Origin: a virus
Virus record (IMG/VR): IMGVR_UViG_3300043466_002109
Span: 1-20,792 of that record
Reading direction: 5' to 3' (one strand)
Length of the DNA stretch: 20,792 nucleotides
Notes under the pieces: generated by a model
Told to the model about the DNA's origin: nothing
Seen by the model: the letters and a program-made list of their open reading frames with translations, nothing else
Database searches by the model: none
Position numbers and translations under genes: made by a program
Part shown: positions 6,872 to 16,200 of the stretch, piece after piece
Position numbering within the stretch: position 1 is the stretch's first letter
Layout of the letters: every line of letters starts with the position of its first letter

Positions 6872-8460
6872 TGACACCTGATTTTTTAGGTTTAAATAAA
6901 TTTGTTTGGTGGTTCGGTGTTGTCGAAAACCGAATAGATCCACTCGAACTTGGTCGATGCCAAGTTAGATGTTTTGGCTGGCACACTGAAGATATAAATC
7001 AAATTCCTATCAATAAACTTCCTTGGGCGCACCCAATACTTCCTTATGGTGTAACAGCAGTGCAGCCACCAGCAGAAGGAACAATGGTTTTCGGTTTTTT
7101 TGCTGACGGTGAAACAGGCGAATATCCAATTATAATGGGTACAGTCCCTGGTATACCTGCAGAAATCCGTCAAAACAATATGGGATTCGCAGATCCATAT
7201 ACCGATGAAGAAAAATCATTAAGCGATTTTCCTAGAAAAATTAAAAATTACATGATGAGAACAAATGCGAGTGGACTAGCATTTACAAATGACGCTGCAA
7301 AACGCAATCCATCAAGATTAAATGAGCCTACAGTTTCTAGACTTGCTAGACCAACAAGAGTTAATGGCGAAGATGCATCATATCAAGGTATAGAGCCAGC
7401 ATCAATAGCAAATACTACTATCGAGATTCAACGAAAAACTCGATATGCAAATGTTGTCAGCGCTTCTGGATATAAGTGGAGTGAACCATATCCGTCATTT
7501 AATGCTATGTATCCATTTAACAATGTAACAGAGACTGAATCTGGACATGCCTTTGAACTTGATGATACTCCTGACTTTGAGCGTGTGCAATTATCTCATA
7601 GAACAGGTTCTACGCTAGAATTTTTACCAGAAGGTCATGTTAAACTTAAATCTCAAAAATCTAGATTTGATGTAACCATGGGAAATCATCAGTCTTATGT
7701 AAATGGAAGTAAAGACGAAACTGTTCAATCAGACATGTTTTTGAGAATTAATGGTAAATTAGTAATTCAATGCGCTGGTTTAGACATTTCTTCTCAAGGT
7801 CCTATTAACATGAAAGGCACTGATGTTAATATAAAGGCGGATGGAAACTTAAATCTTGGTTCTGGAGCAGCAACCAGAATATCAGCCTTTGATGTTGAAC
7901 TATTGGGTTCAAACTCATTTAGATCTTTCGGTGGTCTCGAGGCGACAATGCAGAGCGCGGCAACGGCTTCTGTTGGTGGGTTGAACACTTTATTAAGTGG
8001 TGGAACAATTGAACTGGAAGGGATTCTGTTAAAGAGTACATTTGGAGTCCATGATTTCCTAACGCCACTACCAGTTACTGCTAAATTAGGTAAGGTTGCT
8101 AAATCTGCCTCACCGCCAACAAATTCTGCAGCTGAACTAGGACCTAGAAATTCTCCATTCGCAGCATCAACACCTAAAACAGATAAGTTCTCTGCAATCG
8201 AAACAACGACCACAGAGACAGCAAATACGCCTGTAACGCAATCCCTTGGTTCTGCTCCAAATATTCCAACAATTACAGGCGAAACGATTGCTGAGATTGA
8301 TAAGATTACAGGTGCATTAAAGGTGAGCATCACATTGCCGCAAGTTAACATTACAGATGATGCTCAAAATCCTCTGCAAGTGTCAACAGAAACAGATACA
8401 GGTACAATTGAAGCCCCTGAATTTACCAGCGCAGCGGCGACCGCTAACACAACGGGATAA
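6871..8460 (+). CDS. gp5: gp5-like central spike protein, no lysozyme domain
   Basis: 529 residues (T4 gp5 is 575). ATG 6871 lies in TAATG with the gp27-like stop; AAGAAGG is about 12 bases upstream. Residues 10-110 form the OB-fold (WWFGVVENRIDPLELGRCQV, PWAHPILP, PPAEGTMVFGFF, YPIIMGTVPG). A spike-type linker (YANVVSASGYKWSEP) is followed by FELDDTPDFERVQLSHRTGS and repeated short strands around residues 245-345 (VDVTMGNHQ..., GPINMKGTDVNIKADGNLNL), as in VgrG or gp5 beta-helix needles. No E-x8-D-x5-T lysozyme motif is seen between OB-fold and helix. The C-terminal 120 residues are Ala/Thr/Ser/Pro-rich with little structure apparent. The role is the membrane-piercing trimeric spike under the gp27 hub. 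Confidence 0.82.
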   Translation: MTPDFLGLNKFVWWFGVVENRIDPLELGRCQVRCFGWHTEDINQIPINKLPWAHPILPYGVTAVQPPAEGTMVFGFFADGETGEYPIIMGTVPGIPAEIRQNNMGFADPYTDEEKSLSDFPRKIKNYMMRTNASGLAFTNDAAKRNPSRLNEPTVSRLARPTRVNGEDASYQGIEPASIANTTIEIQRKTRYANVVSASGYKWSEPYPSFNAMYPFNNVTETESGHAFELDDTPDFERVQLSHRTGSTLEFLPEGHVKLKSQKSRFDVTMGNHQSYVNGSKDETVQSDMFLRINGKLVIQCAGLDISSQGPINMKGTDVNIKADGNLNLGSGAATRISAFDVELLGSNSFRSFGGLEATMQSAATASVGGLNTLLSGGTIELEGILLKSTFGVHDFLTPLPVTAKLGKVAKSASPPTNSAAELGPRNSPFAASTPKTDKFSAIETTTTETANTPVTQSLGSAPNIPTITGETIAEIDKITGALKVSITLPQVNITDDAQNPLQVSTETDTGTIEAPEFTSAAATANTTG

Positions 8461-8463
8461 ATA
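8456..8463 (+). promoter_or_regulatory. Possible late promoter box GATAAATA at the end of gp5
   Basis: GATAAATA spans the gp5 stop codon, one base before the ATG at 8465. It fits NATAAATA. It could drive the 674-codon gene and gp25-gp8 downstream. With T4 spacing, the start site would fall just inside the small ORF, so it may serve the gene at 8722 rather than the 62-codon ORF. Confidence 0.35.
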
Positions 8464-8464
8464 C

Positions 8465-8653
8465 ATGTGCTTGTTAGCAGAAGATGTGACGAAATATAAC
8501 ATGATCATGAAAAAAATTGGAGTCTATGAGGCTCTAACAGAATCTGACATAAAATTTCTAGAAGAACACAAGATCGAACATATTTACAAATCATACCAAG
8601 TTCTTTTGGATATGATGAAACAGAGAGGTAACGTGTCTTCATTGGTAAAATAA
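8465..8653 (+). CDS. Small hypothetical protein, 62 codons
   Basis: The reading frame is open from further upstream, but that part overlaps the gp5 coding sequence and has no support, so ATG 8465, four bases after the gp5 stop, is the sensible start. A second start (ATG 8501, MIMKKIGV) would give 50 residues. The product is charged and helix-prone: YEALTESDIKFLEEHKIEH then YKSYQVLLDMMKQRG. I see no metal site, membrane segment or known motif and do not recognise the family. The position between the spike and a large structural gene suggests a minor structural or assembly factor. The stop is followed by about 70 bases without clear coding. Confidence 0.5.
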   Translation: MCLLAEDVTKYNMIMKKIGVYEALTESDIKFLEEHKIEHIYKSYQVLLDMMKQRGNVSSLVK

Positions 8654-8721
8654 TTGGAAAAATTATCAAAATAATTCTCTGTTTAATCGGAGGATTACCG
8701 TTACTTCAGACCTTGTCAATC

Positions 8722-10737
8722 ATGTTTACAGGGAAGCCCATTGCATTTTCAAAGGGAAGTTTCGGTAGCCTTGGCGGTAAATTTGAAGAACTCTCGAAGA
8801 AAATTTCTGAAAGTGTGAAGAGTGGAAAAGAGTGGCTGAATAACTTTAAAAAAGACTTTATCAACCCTCTTCTCAATGGCACAGTTATAACGCAATACAA
8901 AAGAGATGCGAATGGGAACATAATTCGCGATGAAAATGGTAACGCTCTCGTAGAAAAATCTACTGAATTTATTGCACCATTAGCAGAACTTAATGCTAAA
9001 ATCGACAGATATACTGCAAACAATTACGCTGGATTACAAGCTGCACTTCCAGGGTTGTTTAGCAACACAGAACCAACTATTGTTGCAGCCAGAAATAGTT
9101 TGTTGGACAAACTCGGTAAAGTAGATCAAGCAGCATCTTATCGTATTGGTCCATTTACTATTGGAGAGTTGAGTGAAATAGGAACATCTGCTGATACCAG
9201 TTTTACTCAAACAATCAGCGACTTCACTGATCACACTAACCAATTAGCAGGTGTCAGTTACGACAGCGTCAAATTTACACTGCAAAGAATTTACGGTAAT
9301 GTATCAATCGCTAATGCAACAGCCAATATTATATCATCAGCAGTAGTATCTCCAAATTTAAGGTCTAGCGTCTATCCTACTACCAATATCGGCGATCTAA
9401 TTGTCATTAATAGTGAAGAACGACGAGTAATTGATAAAGGATTTACTTCTGCGCCGTCTGGAACAGTTTCTGTTACTGCAAACAGCGTTATAGTAACCAG
9501 TGCATCTGTTGCAACACTGAATTTGGCTGACTGTTTATTAAGTTCTACTGGAACTTTAAAGGTTGGAAATGGAACATTCATAAACGTCAACAACGAAATT
9601 CGCCAAGTAAATAGCATTAATGCTCTAGGCGATTACTTGTCGGTCTATGTGCCATTTAGAAACGCAGCAACTGCTCAGCCATTCTACAAAGAAACAACTT
9701 TTAATGTAAATACTGCCTTTGCTACAACTGCAACAGATCAAACCGTGAAGGTTAAATCAGAATTTATCGCCAATAGTTTGTGTTTGGATAATGTAATTAC
9801 TGGTCGTGGTACATCGTTTACGACGCATTTAGCCGCAAATAACAAAATATACTACGACGAAAAAGAATATTTCGTTATTTCTGTTACAGACACAGCAATT
9901 GTCGTTGATGAGCCACTAAGATTTACCAATAACTTTCCGATTTTTAAAGTTACTGGGGAAACATCTGCCCTTAATTTTGCAGAAGATAGCAATTCACCAG
10001 ATGACATTTTGAGCACATTCAGCCTTGTCGGTCAATTAACCAACGACAAAAACTTCCTGGACGGGTTTAGTACAACAGTCAGAAGGGCTAATGGTGAATA
10101 TCAAACTGTAAATGCTGCTAATGCATCAGATTCAGCGCAATCTCTATTGCAAGCTGAACTGATTAGAAGGGGTAGTTCGTTGATTACAGAAATGATCAAT
10201 GACCTCCGCGGAGACGCTATTAATAAACTCACCACCTCTCAAGTTGTTGCTCAAATTGCTGGATTCGAAAATAGAATTACAACTATTCGCAATGACGTCA
10301 AAGACGTGGTTGAACAGGATCTTGCAGTCATAAACAAGGTTAAGGGTCTGTTGAAGGGGTTGATTAAACTCTTTACAACCTCTTGCTCTAAGAAAAAGCG
10401 CAAAGATGGAGACGCTACTTCAGATGACTATCTAGACTTGATTCTGGTTCCAAACCCAGAAAGACAAGGTTGTGATGCTACAACTAGCGATTTTATAGAA
10501 ATATTGGACGATATCGATATTGAATTTAATGATCCAGAGACGACAAATCCAAATACCTTTAATCCGCCTTCTGGAGTTATCCCTCAAAACGATATGTTAA
10601 ATCCTGGTGATCAATTGGTTGGTCCATATCCAGGTCGTCCAGTGGTTGGTGTCGACGATGATGGATTAAGAGATAACCTTGATAATAATGATCCAAATAT
10701 AAAGGCGCCAGAAGATCCTTGCGCCAAACCATGCTAA
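8722..10737 (+). CDS. Large structural protein of unknown function with repeated beta modules and a Cys-rich tail
   Basis: 671 residues from ATG 8722; TTG 8713 in frame is an alternative. A strong GGAGG (8689-8693) lies 19-28 bases upstream, too far for either start, so the N-terminus is uncertain. Residues 1-70 are Lys/Ser-rich (FGSLGGKFEELSKKISE) with a helix. Residues about 205-410 hold three copies of a short beta module (pattern: anchor residues, 'vGd.i.i....R.V', a value, then a hydrophobic strand). Residues about 470-555 are helical (LLQAELIRRGSSLITEMIND; FENRITTIRNDVKDVVEQDL). The C-terminal 120 residues are acidic, Asp/Asn/Pro-rich and end in DPCAKPC, with further Cys in TSCSKKKRK and RQGCD. 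It sits between the spike genes and gp25, so it is almost certainly virion or baseplate related, but no T4 counterpart is recognised. Confidence 0.65.
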   Translation: MFTGKPIAFSKGSFGSLGGKFEELSKKISESVKSGKEWLNNFKKDFINPLLNGTVITQYKRDANGNIIRDENGNALVEKSTEFIAPLAELNAKIDRYTANNYAGLQAALPGLFSNTEPTIVAARNSLLDKLGKVDQAASYRIGPFTIGELSEIGTSADTSFTQTISDFTDHTNQLAGVSYDSVKFTLQRIYGNVSIANATANIISSAVVSPNLRSSVYPTTNIGDLIVINSEERRVIDKGFTSAPSGTVSVTANSVIVTSASVATLNLADCLLSSTGTLKVGNGTFINVNNEIRQVNSINALGDYLSVYVPFRNAATAQPFYKETTFNVNTAFATTATDQTVKVKSEFIANSLCLDNVITGRGTSFTTHLAANNKIYYDEKEYFVISVTDTAIVVDEPLRFTNNFPIFKVTGETSALNFAEDSNSPDDILSTFSLVGQLTNDKNFLDGFSTTVRRANGEYQTVNAANASDSAQSLLQAELIRRGSSLITEMINDLRGDAINKLTTSQVVAQIAGFENRITTIRNDVKDVVEQDLAVINKVKGLLKGLIKLFTTSCSKKKRKDGDATSDDYLDLILVPNPERQGCDATTSDFIEILDDIDIEFNDPETTNPNTFNPPSGVIPQNDMLNPGDQLVGPYPGRPVVGVDDDGLRDNLDNNDPNIKAPEDPCAKPC

Positions 10738-10762
10738 ATATACCAATAGCAAAGGTGTTTAG

Positions 10763-11155
10763 ATGCCGATTACCACAAGAGAATATAAAGATTTAGATTT
10801 AAATTTTAGAGCGCACCCAGTCACTAAAGATGTGATAAAGCGTACTGGTAATGCAGCCATAATTGGAGCATTGCGCAATTTAATTTTAACTAATCTTTAT
10901 GAAAAACCATTTCAGCCAACCTTTGGATCCAGAGTTCGTGGATTACTTTTTGAGGATGTGTCATACATTACAGCCAGCGTTCTTCAAAGTGAGATAAGCA
11001 AAACAATAGAGAATTTCGAGCCACGTGTGGGCATTGATGCTATAAAAGTTCAGGCTAATCCAGAAGAAAATCGATATGATGTTGCTATTCGTTTTTACAT
11101 AAATAATCTAGAAGCCCCAGTTACAATCAACTTTTTCTTAGAGAAAATCCGTTAA
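10763..11155 (+). CDS. gp25: gp25 baseplate wedge protein (gpW/gp25 family)
   Basis: 130 residues (T4 gp25 is 132). ATG 10763 has AAAGGTG about 8 bases upstream. It has the family pattern FRAHPVTKDVIKRTGNAAI, then LILTNLYEKPFQPTFGSRVR and the conserved EPR motif at residues 86-88 (NFEPRVG), ending in a strand pair (YDVAIRFYIN, PVTINFFLEK). It belongs to the conserved core wedge of contractile injection systems (TssE, Mu gp46-type) and anchors the first sheath ring in T4. The gene is coupled to gp6 by TAATG. A weak late-box-like GCTAAATA straddles the previous gene's stop. Confidence 0.92.
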   Translation: MPITTREYKDLDLNFRAHPVTKDVIKRTGNAAIIGALRNLILTNLYEKPFQPTFGSRVRGLLFEDVSYITASVLQSEISKTIENFEPRVGIDAIKVQANPEENRYDVAIRFYINNLEAPVTINFFLEKIR

Positions 11156-13224
11156 TGGCAAATACAGACCAGAAACTCGTAGTCTCTGAGTTAGACTTCG
11201 CGCAAATAAAAAATAATCTTAAGAACTTCCTCAGAGATCAATCTGAATTCTCAGACTTTGATTTTGAGGCAGCTGGTATTAATGTTATCTTAGATATTCT
11301 AGCATATAATACTCATTATATGGCATACTATAATAACATGATTGCCAACGAAATGTTTTTGGACACAGCATTATTACGCGATTCTGTGGTTTCTCACGCT
11401 AAAATGCTGGGCTATACTCCAGTGTCATCTATTTCTCCAAGAGCAACTGTAAATTTGCAGATAACAAGACCTGCTCTCGACACAACTGCAACATTGACGT
11501 TACCTAAATTTACTCGTTTTCAGTCAACACCTTTAAACGGCGTTTCATACACATTTGTGAACATCGATGCAAAAACTGTGGACTATGATCCAACTTGTAA
11601 TCGATTTTGTTTTGACGATTTGTTTATCTACCAAGGTCAACCATTATCATATACCTTTCCATACAACGCAACCAATAACGAATCTCAATCATTCGAATTG
11701 CCAGATTCTGGAATAGACACTAGTACAATAGAAGTATTGGTGCAAGAATCCTCAACAAGTTTAAAAACAGAAAGATATTTACTATCAACTGATGTGACTT
11801 CTGTGACATCAGAAAACGCAGTTTTCTTTATAGAAGAAACGCGTGGCGGTAAGTATAGAATTTATTTTGGTGATGGCGTTATTGGTAAATCGCTCGTCGA
11901 TGGAAATATCGTTATAGTCAATTATCTAAGAACAGATGGCGCTGCAGCAAATAAATCTAATGCGTTTAGTTTAATCGATTCCGTAGGCGGATTCAGCACT
12001 TCTATAATTTATCCCGTAAAAGCAGCATCTGGTGGAAATGGGCAAGAATCAGTATCTAAAATTCGATTCAGTGCACCAAAGGCATATGTTTCTAGCAATC
12101 GTGGCGTCATGAAAGAAGATTTGATTGCTTTAATTAACAAAAATTACCCATATTTTGAATCAGTAAACGTTTGGGGTGGTGAAGAAAATGATCCACCGAT
12201 TTATGGTAAGGTGTTTATTGCAGCCAAACCAACACTTGGCTTTGAAATAACTGAATCTGAAAAACTAGAAGTAATCAATGACGTAATTAAACCTGTTTCT
12301 GTTGTTACAGTTTTACCTGAATTTGTTAACGTTGATTATAACTATCTTAACATTTTGGCAGAAATTTACTACGATAAAACAAAGACAACTAAATCTTCTG
12401 ACGCTATAGCGTCAACTGCTAGAACTGCAATCATAAACTTTAAGAATGCTGAATTAGATAACTTTAACAGCAAATTTAAATTATCTAGATTATTAAGATC
12501 TATTGATGATTCAGATACTTCTATTTCTTACTCTGATGTTGTTACTTTGATTGAAAAACGACTATCACCGCAAATCGGCACTTCTAGAAATTATAAGTTA
12601 GAGTTTGGTACCAGTATTTCGCGCGAAGACACTGAAAATAGAATATACTCTACACCAGCATTTACAAAATATGACGGCGAAGGTGTAATTCGCTCATGTT
12701 TTTTTGAAGAAACACCAGGAAGTTCCTCTGGAATAGAATCTATAGAAATAGTAAGTGCGCCAACAGAATACAATTCAATACCAACGATTGTTATTAGCGG
12801 CGATGGTGTAGGTGCTAACGCATACCCAGTAGTTGTTAATGGTAAAATTACTGAGATTATTGTTGATAAACCTGGAATAAATTATACAACTGCAACGGCA
12901 TTATTGTATTACCAGGACGAATTCGATAATACAGCAAGTTTTACTGTTAACATTCAAGGCAGATATGGCATTCTAAGAAGTTACTTTTTTGATGATAACA
13001 ACATTAAAACAGTACTCAATGCTGAAGCAGGAACGATAGACTATACACTCGGAACTATCTCGCTACGAGAATTTGATCCTGTATCAGTTTCTGATCCAAT
13101 CAAAATCTTAAGAATTATTGCAAAACCAAAAACAAATAACTTTGAATCAGCGCGCAGTAGAATTATAACCATCGACGAAGAAGATTCTAACGCGATTAAA
13201 ATTTCTGTTAAGACTGTAGAATAA
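11155..13224 (+). CDS. gp6: gp6 baseplate wedge protein (gpJ-like)
   Basis: 689 residues (T4 gp6 is 660), ATG 11155 in TAATG with gp25. The N-terminus reads SELDFAQIKNNLKNFLRDQS, then INVILDILAYNTHYMAYYNN and MFLDTALLRDSVVSHAKMLGY, the hallmark of gp6 and the baseplate J family. The core dimerising domain includes GKYRIYFGDGVIGKSL and NGQESVSKIRFSAPK. gp6 forms the inner ring that joins the six wedges. Residues about 527-600 (ESIEIVSAPTEYNSIPTIVI ... GKITEIIVDKPGINY) look like an inserted beta module related to ones in gp7 and gp8. The gene is coupled to gp7 by TAATG. Confidence 0.92.
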   Translation: MANTDQKLVVSELDFAQIKNNLKNFLRDQSEFSDFDFEAAGINVILDILAYNTHYMAYYNNMIANEMFLDTALLRDSVVSHAKMLGYTPVSSISPRATVNLQITRPALDTTATLTLPKFTRFQSTPLNGVSYTFVNIDAKTVDYDPTCNRFCFDDLFIYQGQPLSYTFPYNATNNESQSFELPDSGIDTSTIEVLVQESSTSLKTERYLLSTDVTSVTSENAVFFIEETRGGKYRIYFGDGVIGKSLVDGNIVIVNYLRTDGAAANKSNAFSLIDSVGGFSTSIIYPVKAASGGNGQESVSKIRFSAPKAYVSSNRGVMKEDLIALINKNYPYFESVNVWGGEENDPPIYGKVFIAAKPTLGFEITESEKLEVINDVIKPVSVVTVLPEFVNVDYNYLNILAEIYYDKTKTTKSSDAIASTARTAIINFKNAELDNFNSKFKLSRLLRSIDDSDTSISYSDVVTLIEKRLSPQIGTSRNYKLEFGTSISREDTENRIYSTPAFTKYDGEGVIRSCFFEETPGSSSGIESIEIVSAPTEYNSIPTIVISGDGVGANAYPVVVNGKITEIIVDKPGINYTTATALLYYQDEFDNTASFTVNIQGRYGILRSYFFDDNNIKTVLNAEAGTIDYTLGTISLREFDPVSVSDPIKILRIIAKPKTNNFESARSRIITIDEEDSNAIKISVKTVE

Positions 13225-16200
13225 TGTTTGCGAATAACTACATTTCAACGATTGTTGAGAACCAGTTACCTGAGTTCATTCGTGCAGATCATCCAACATT
13301 CGTATTGCTTTTGAAAAAGTATTATGAATACATGGAGCAAACCAACAAAACACTAGATGTTGGTAAAAATCTATATGACTACATGGACGTTGATACAACT
13401 CGAGCTGATTTGATCAAATACTTCAAGTCTAAAATTATTCCTAATTTTCCTGAAGAAACTGAGTTATCAACTGAAAAATTAATTAAAGCAGCAAAATTTT
13501 TCTATTCTAAAAAAGGTTCTGCAGACTCCTTTAAATTTATTTTCAGAACATTGTATGGTCAAGAGGTTGAAGTATATTTTCCAAAAGAAGATATATTGAA
13601 AGCATCTGATGGAAAATGGAAATTACCGAAAGCAATTAGATTGTCGTTCTATGACAAAAGTGCACTAATTCCTGGTGGTAATGTTAACGTTTTCGCTGTA
13701 ACCGCAAATACAATAAATTCTAATGGAATTAATTTTGTAACAAAAGACGTCACTGTTAATTCCTACATTCGTATAGGCGACACACGCCGCAAAGTGGTTT
13801 ATGTAAACACCGCTGGAGATTACATTAAGGTTGATTTGCCCTTCCCTAACGTAAAGGATGTTGATGGGGTTGTTGTCAATCAAACTTTTGATTCTGTTAG
13901 AATTTACAAAGTTGAGTTGAGCGAATACTCAAATTTTAATGTTAAGTTATTAGAAAAGCGTGGAGGAATTGGTGAGATTTCTAGAACGACTTGCGTTATC
14001 GAAAAGGCAATATTAACAGTAGACGGCGAAACTGGAAGAGAATTCGTTGAGTTATACATTTCAAACATATTTAAATTGTTTGATCCTGGCGAAAATCTTG
14101 TCGTCGAATATGAAGACGAAAATGGAATCAGCAGAACATTTAAATCTAAGATCATTTCTTTAATTTCAAATATAAAACTCTACAAGAATAGATTCAATGT
14201 AGTACAAACTGGAAGAAAATACTTTACTGGCGACCCAGTAGTCATATATGGTGGATTAAACGACAGTGTTGATGCAGTAAAAGCGATTGCTGTTGTTAAT
14301 AATGTTTCATTGGGTTCTATTGAATCTATTACTGTGGCAGAACCAGGTTATCTGTTTAGAGACGACCCAAATTCTTTAGTTAGAGTGTTATCTAACACTG
14401 GTGTTGGAGCAAATATTCAAATATCTGGCATATGGGAAGATGGTGCTAATAGTGAAACTTTTGAATTTAATACTGATGCTATTGAATTCAAAACTGACAT
14501 AGCATTAAATACAACACAATATGACTTTGATAACGTCACAACATTTATAAATTTAACAGCTGGCTTTGGCAACACAACAACATCAGTAAATCTAAAAACT
14601 GCCACATATACAGCAAGCACTGTAAACGATTATTACAAGTCTTTTATAGTTAAAATAATAAGCGGAACTGGATCTGATGGTTCTGGAACAAAAATAAATT
14701 CAGCTGTTATTACTGCTTACAATGGAACAAGTAACGTCGCCTCATGGGGAACAACTAAATCTATTACTGGTACTGTAAACGTTACAAGTGGTAGCACTGG
14801 AGTTGTCGGTAATACAACAGTATCTCATGAAACACAATTCGTAGATGGATCAATTCCTGGGTTTTACACATACCTTGCAGCTGGTAAAGACATTGAAATT
14901 GCTGGTGAAACTAGAACTATTGCAACAGTAACAAACAACCACCATTTGACAGTTACTTCTGCATTTACAACTTCTGCATCAAATGTTAAACTTAATGCCA
15001 ATTCAACATTAACAACTGCTCCAGATAGCACAAGTAATTGTTTATTGTCTGTTGGGTTTGATACCACACTTGGATCAGCATTTTCATATGAAACAATAAG
15101 ATTGGGTAAAGTTAGATTTCTAGATCTAGAAGATGGTGGATCATTCTTCGAAGAGCCGCCAACATTTGATGCGATTTCTATGCATGATACCGATTATTCC
15201 CTCGATGAAGGATTTTTGGTTATTCCTAAAGGTCAGTTTTCGAACTATAACCGCGAAGGAACTCCACCATCTATAAGACTCGCTTCGGGTAATGCAGTCT
15301 ACAGCCTAGCGAATGGATATTATACTGGTACAAGATTATTCCTTGATGTTGGCGACACTTCACACTTTTCTACGGTAGTTGATTACATTGTAACTGATCC
15401 AGGATCATCAGCAAATGTTAAGACAGTATATCTTGATAGAGTTTTCGAAAACAATATAGATTCAACAACAATATTAAACAAAAGCCTATTTTTCGACTTT
15501 AGACCTAATGTCAGAGGAACGGGTAAAATTGGAACATTACTATTAAAGAAGGGTGGAACTGGCTATAGTGTTACGGATAATGTTGAGTTTGTCGGAACAG
15601 GTTATGGTGCTAATGCATACCTAACTGTTTCTAGTGGAGTAATAACAGGAATAACTCTAGACAATAGAGGCGAAGGTTATCCAGCTGTTCCATCAATTAT
15701 TATAAAAAATGGTTCCGCAGTTTCTAGCGGCACTGGTGCTGAATTCCAAATATATCTATTAAGTGACGGTGAATCTTTTGCTGCAGAAACTTCTGACATT
15801 GGTAGAATTCAAGATTTTAGAATGATAAACAGAGGATTTGATTACGCCAATACTCCGTTTGTTTCTTTAAGAGTTGCTGATATTTTGACTGATAATCTAG
15901 CCGCAGGAAAAGTTATTATTGAGGGGGATTCTGTCTGGCAAGGTGGTGCTACGAATTCAGGAGCAACATTCCAAGCAATTGTTGATGGAGCCTTTAGAGC
16001 CGATGCAACTAACACTGTTATTCGTGTGTTTAATTATTCTGGCTCACTTAACACTCAGCTACCAATTAAAGTTGCAACGCAAGCTGGAAATTTAACACTA
16101 AACGTATCCACACAAAATGCAAACATATCATTTAATAATACCAATGAGATAAAGAATCGCAAATACCCAGTATACTATGGCGATGGATCAGCAAAAGCAA

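Noticed and set aside
7794-8351. 185-codon minus-strand frame
   Set aside because: Shadow of gp5; hydrophobic composition comes from the Ala/Thr/Ser codons of the other strand.
8357-8464. N-terminal extension of the small ORF back into gp5
   Set aside because: The extension overlaps well-supported gp5 coding and reads as repetitive Gln/Lys/Leu; ATG 8465 is the better start.
8653-8721. Possible terminator in the gap after the 62-codon ORF (TAATT...AATTA)
   Set aside because: Only a 5-bp A/T stem, no T tract in a terminator position; not convincing.
10734-10741. GCTAAATA near the stop before gp25 as a late promoter
   Set aside because: Only 6 of 8 bases match the T4 octamer; kept as a remark, not a feature.
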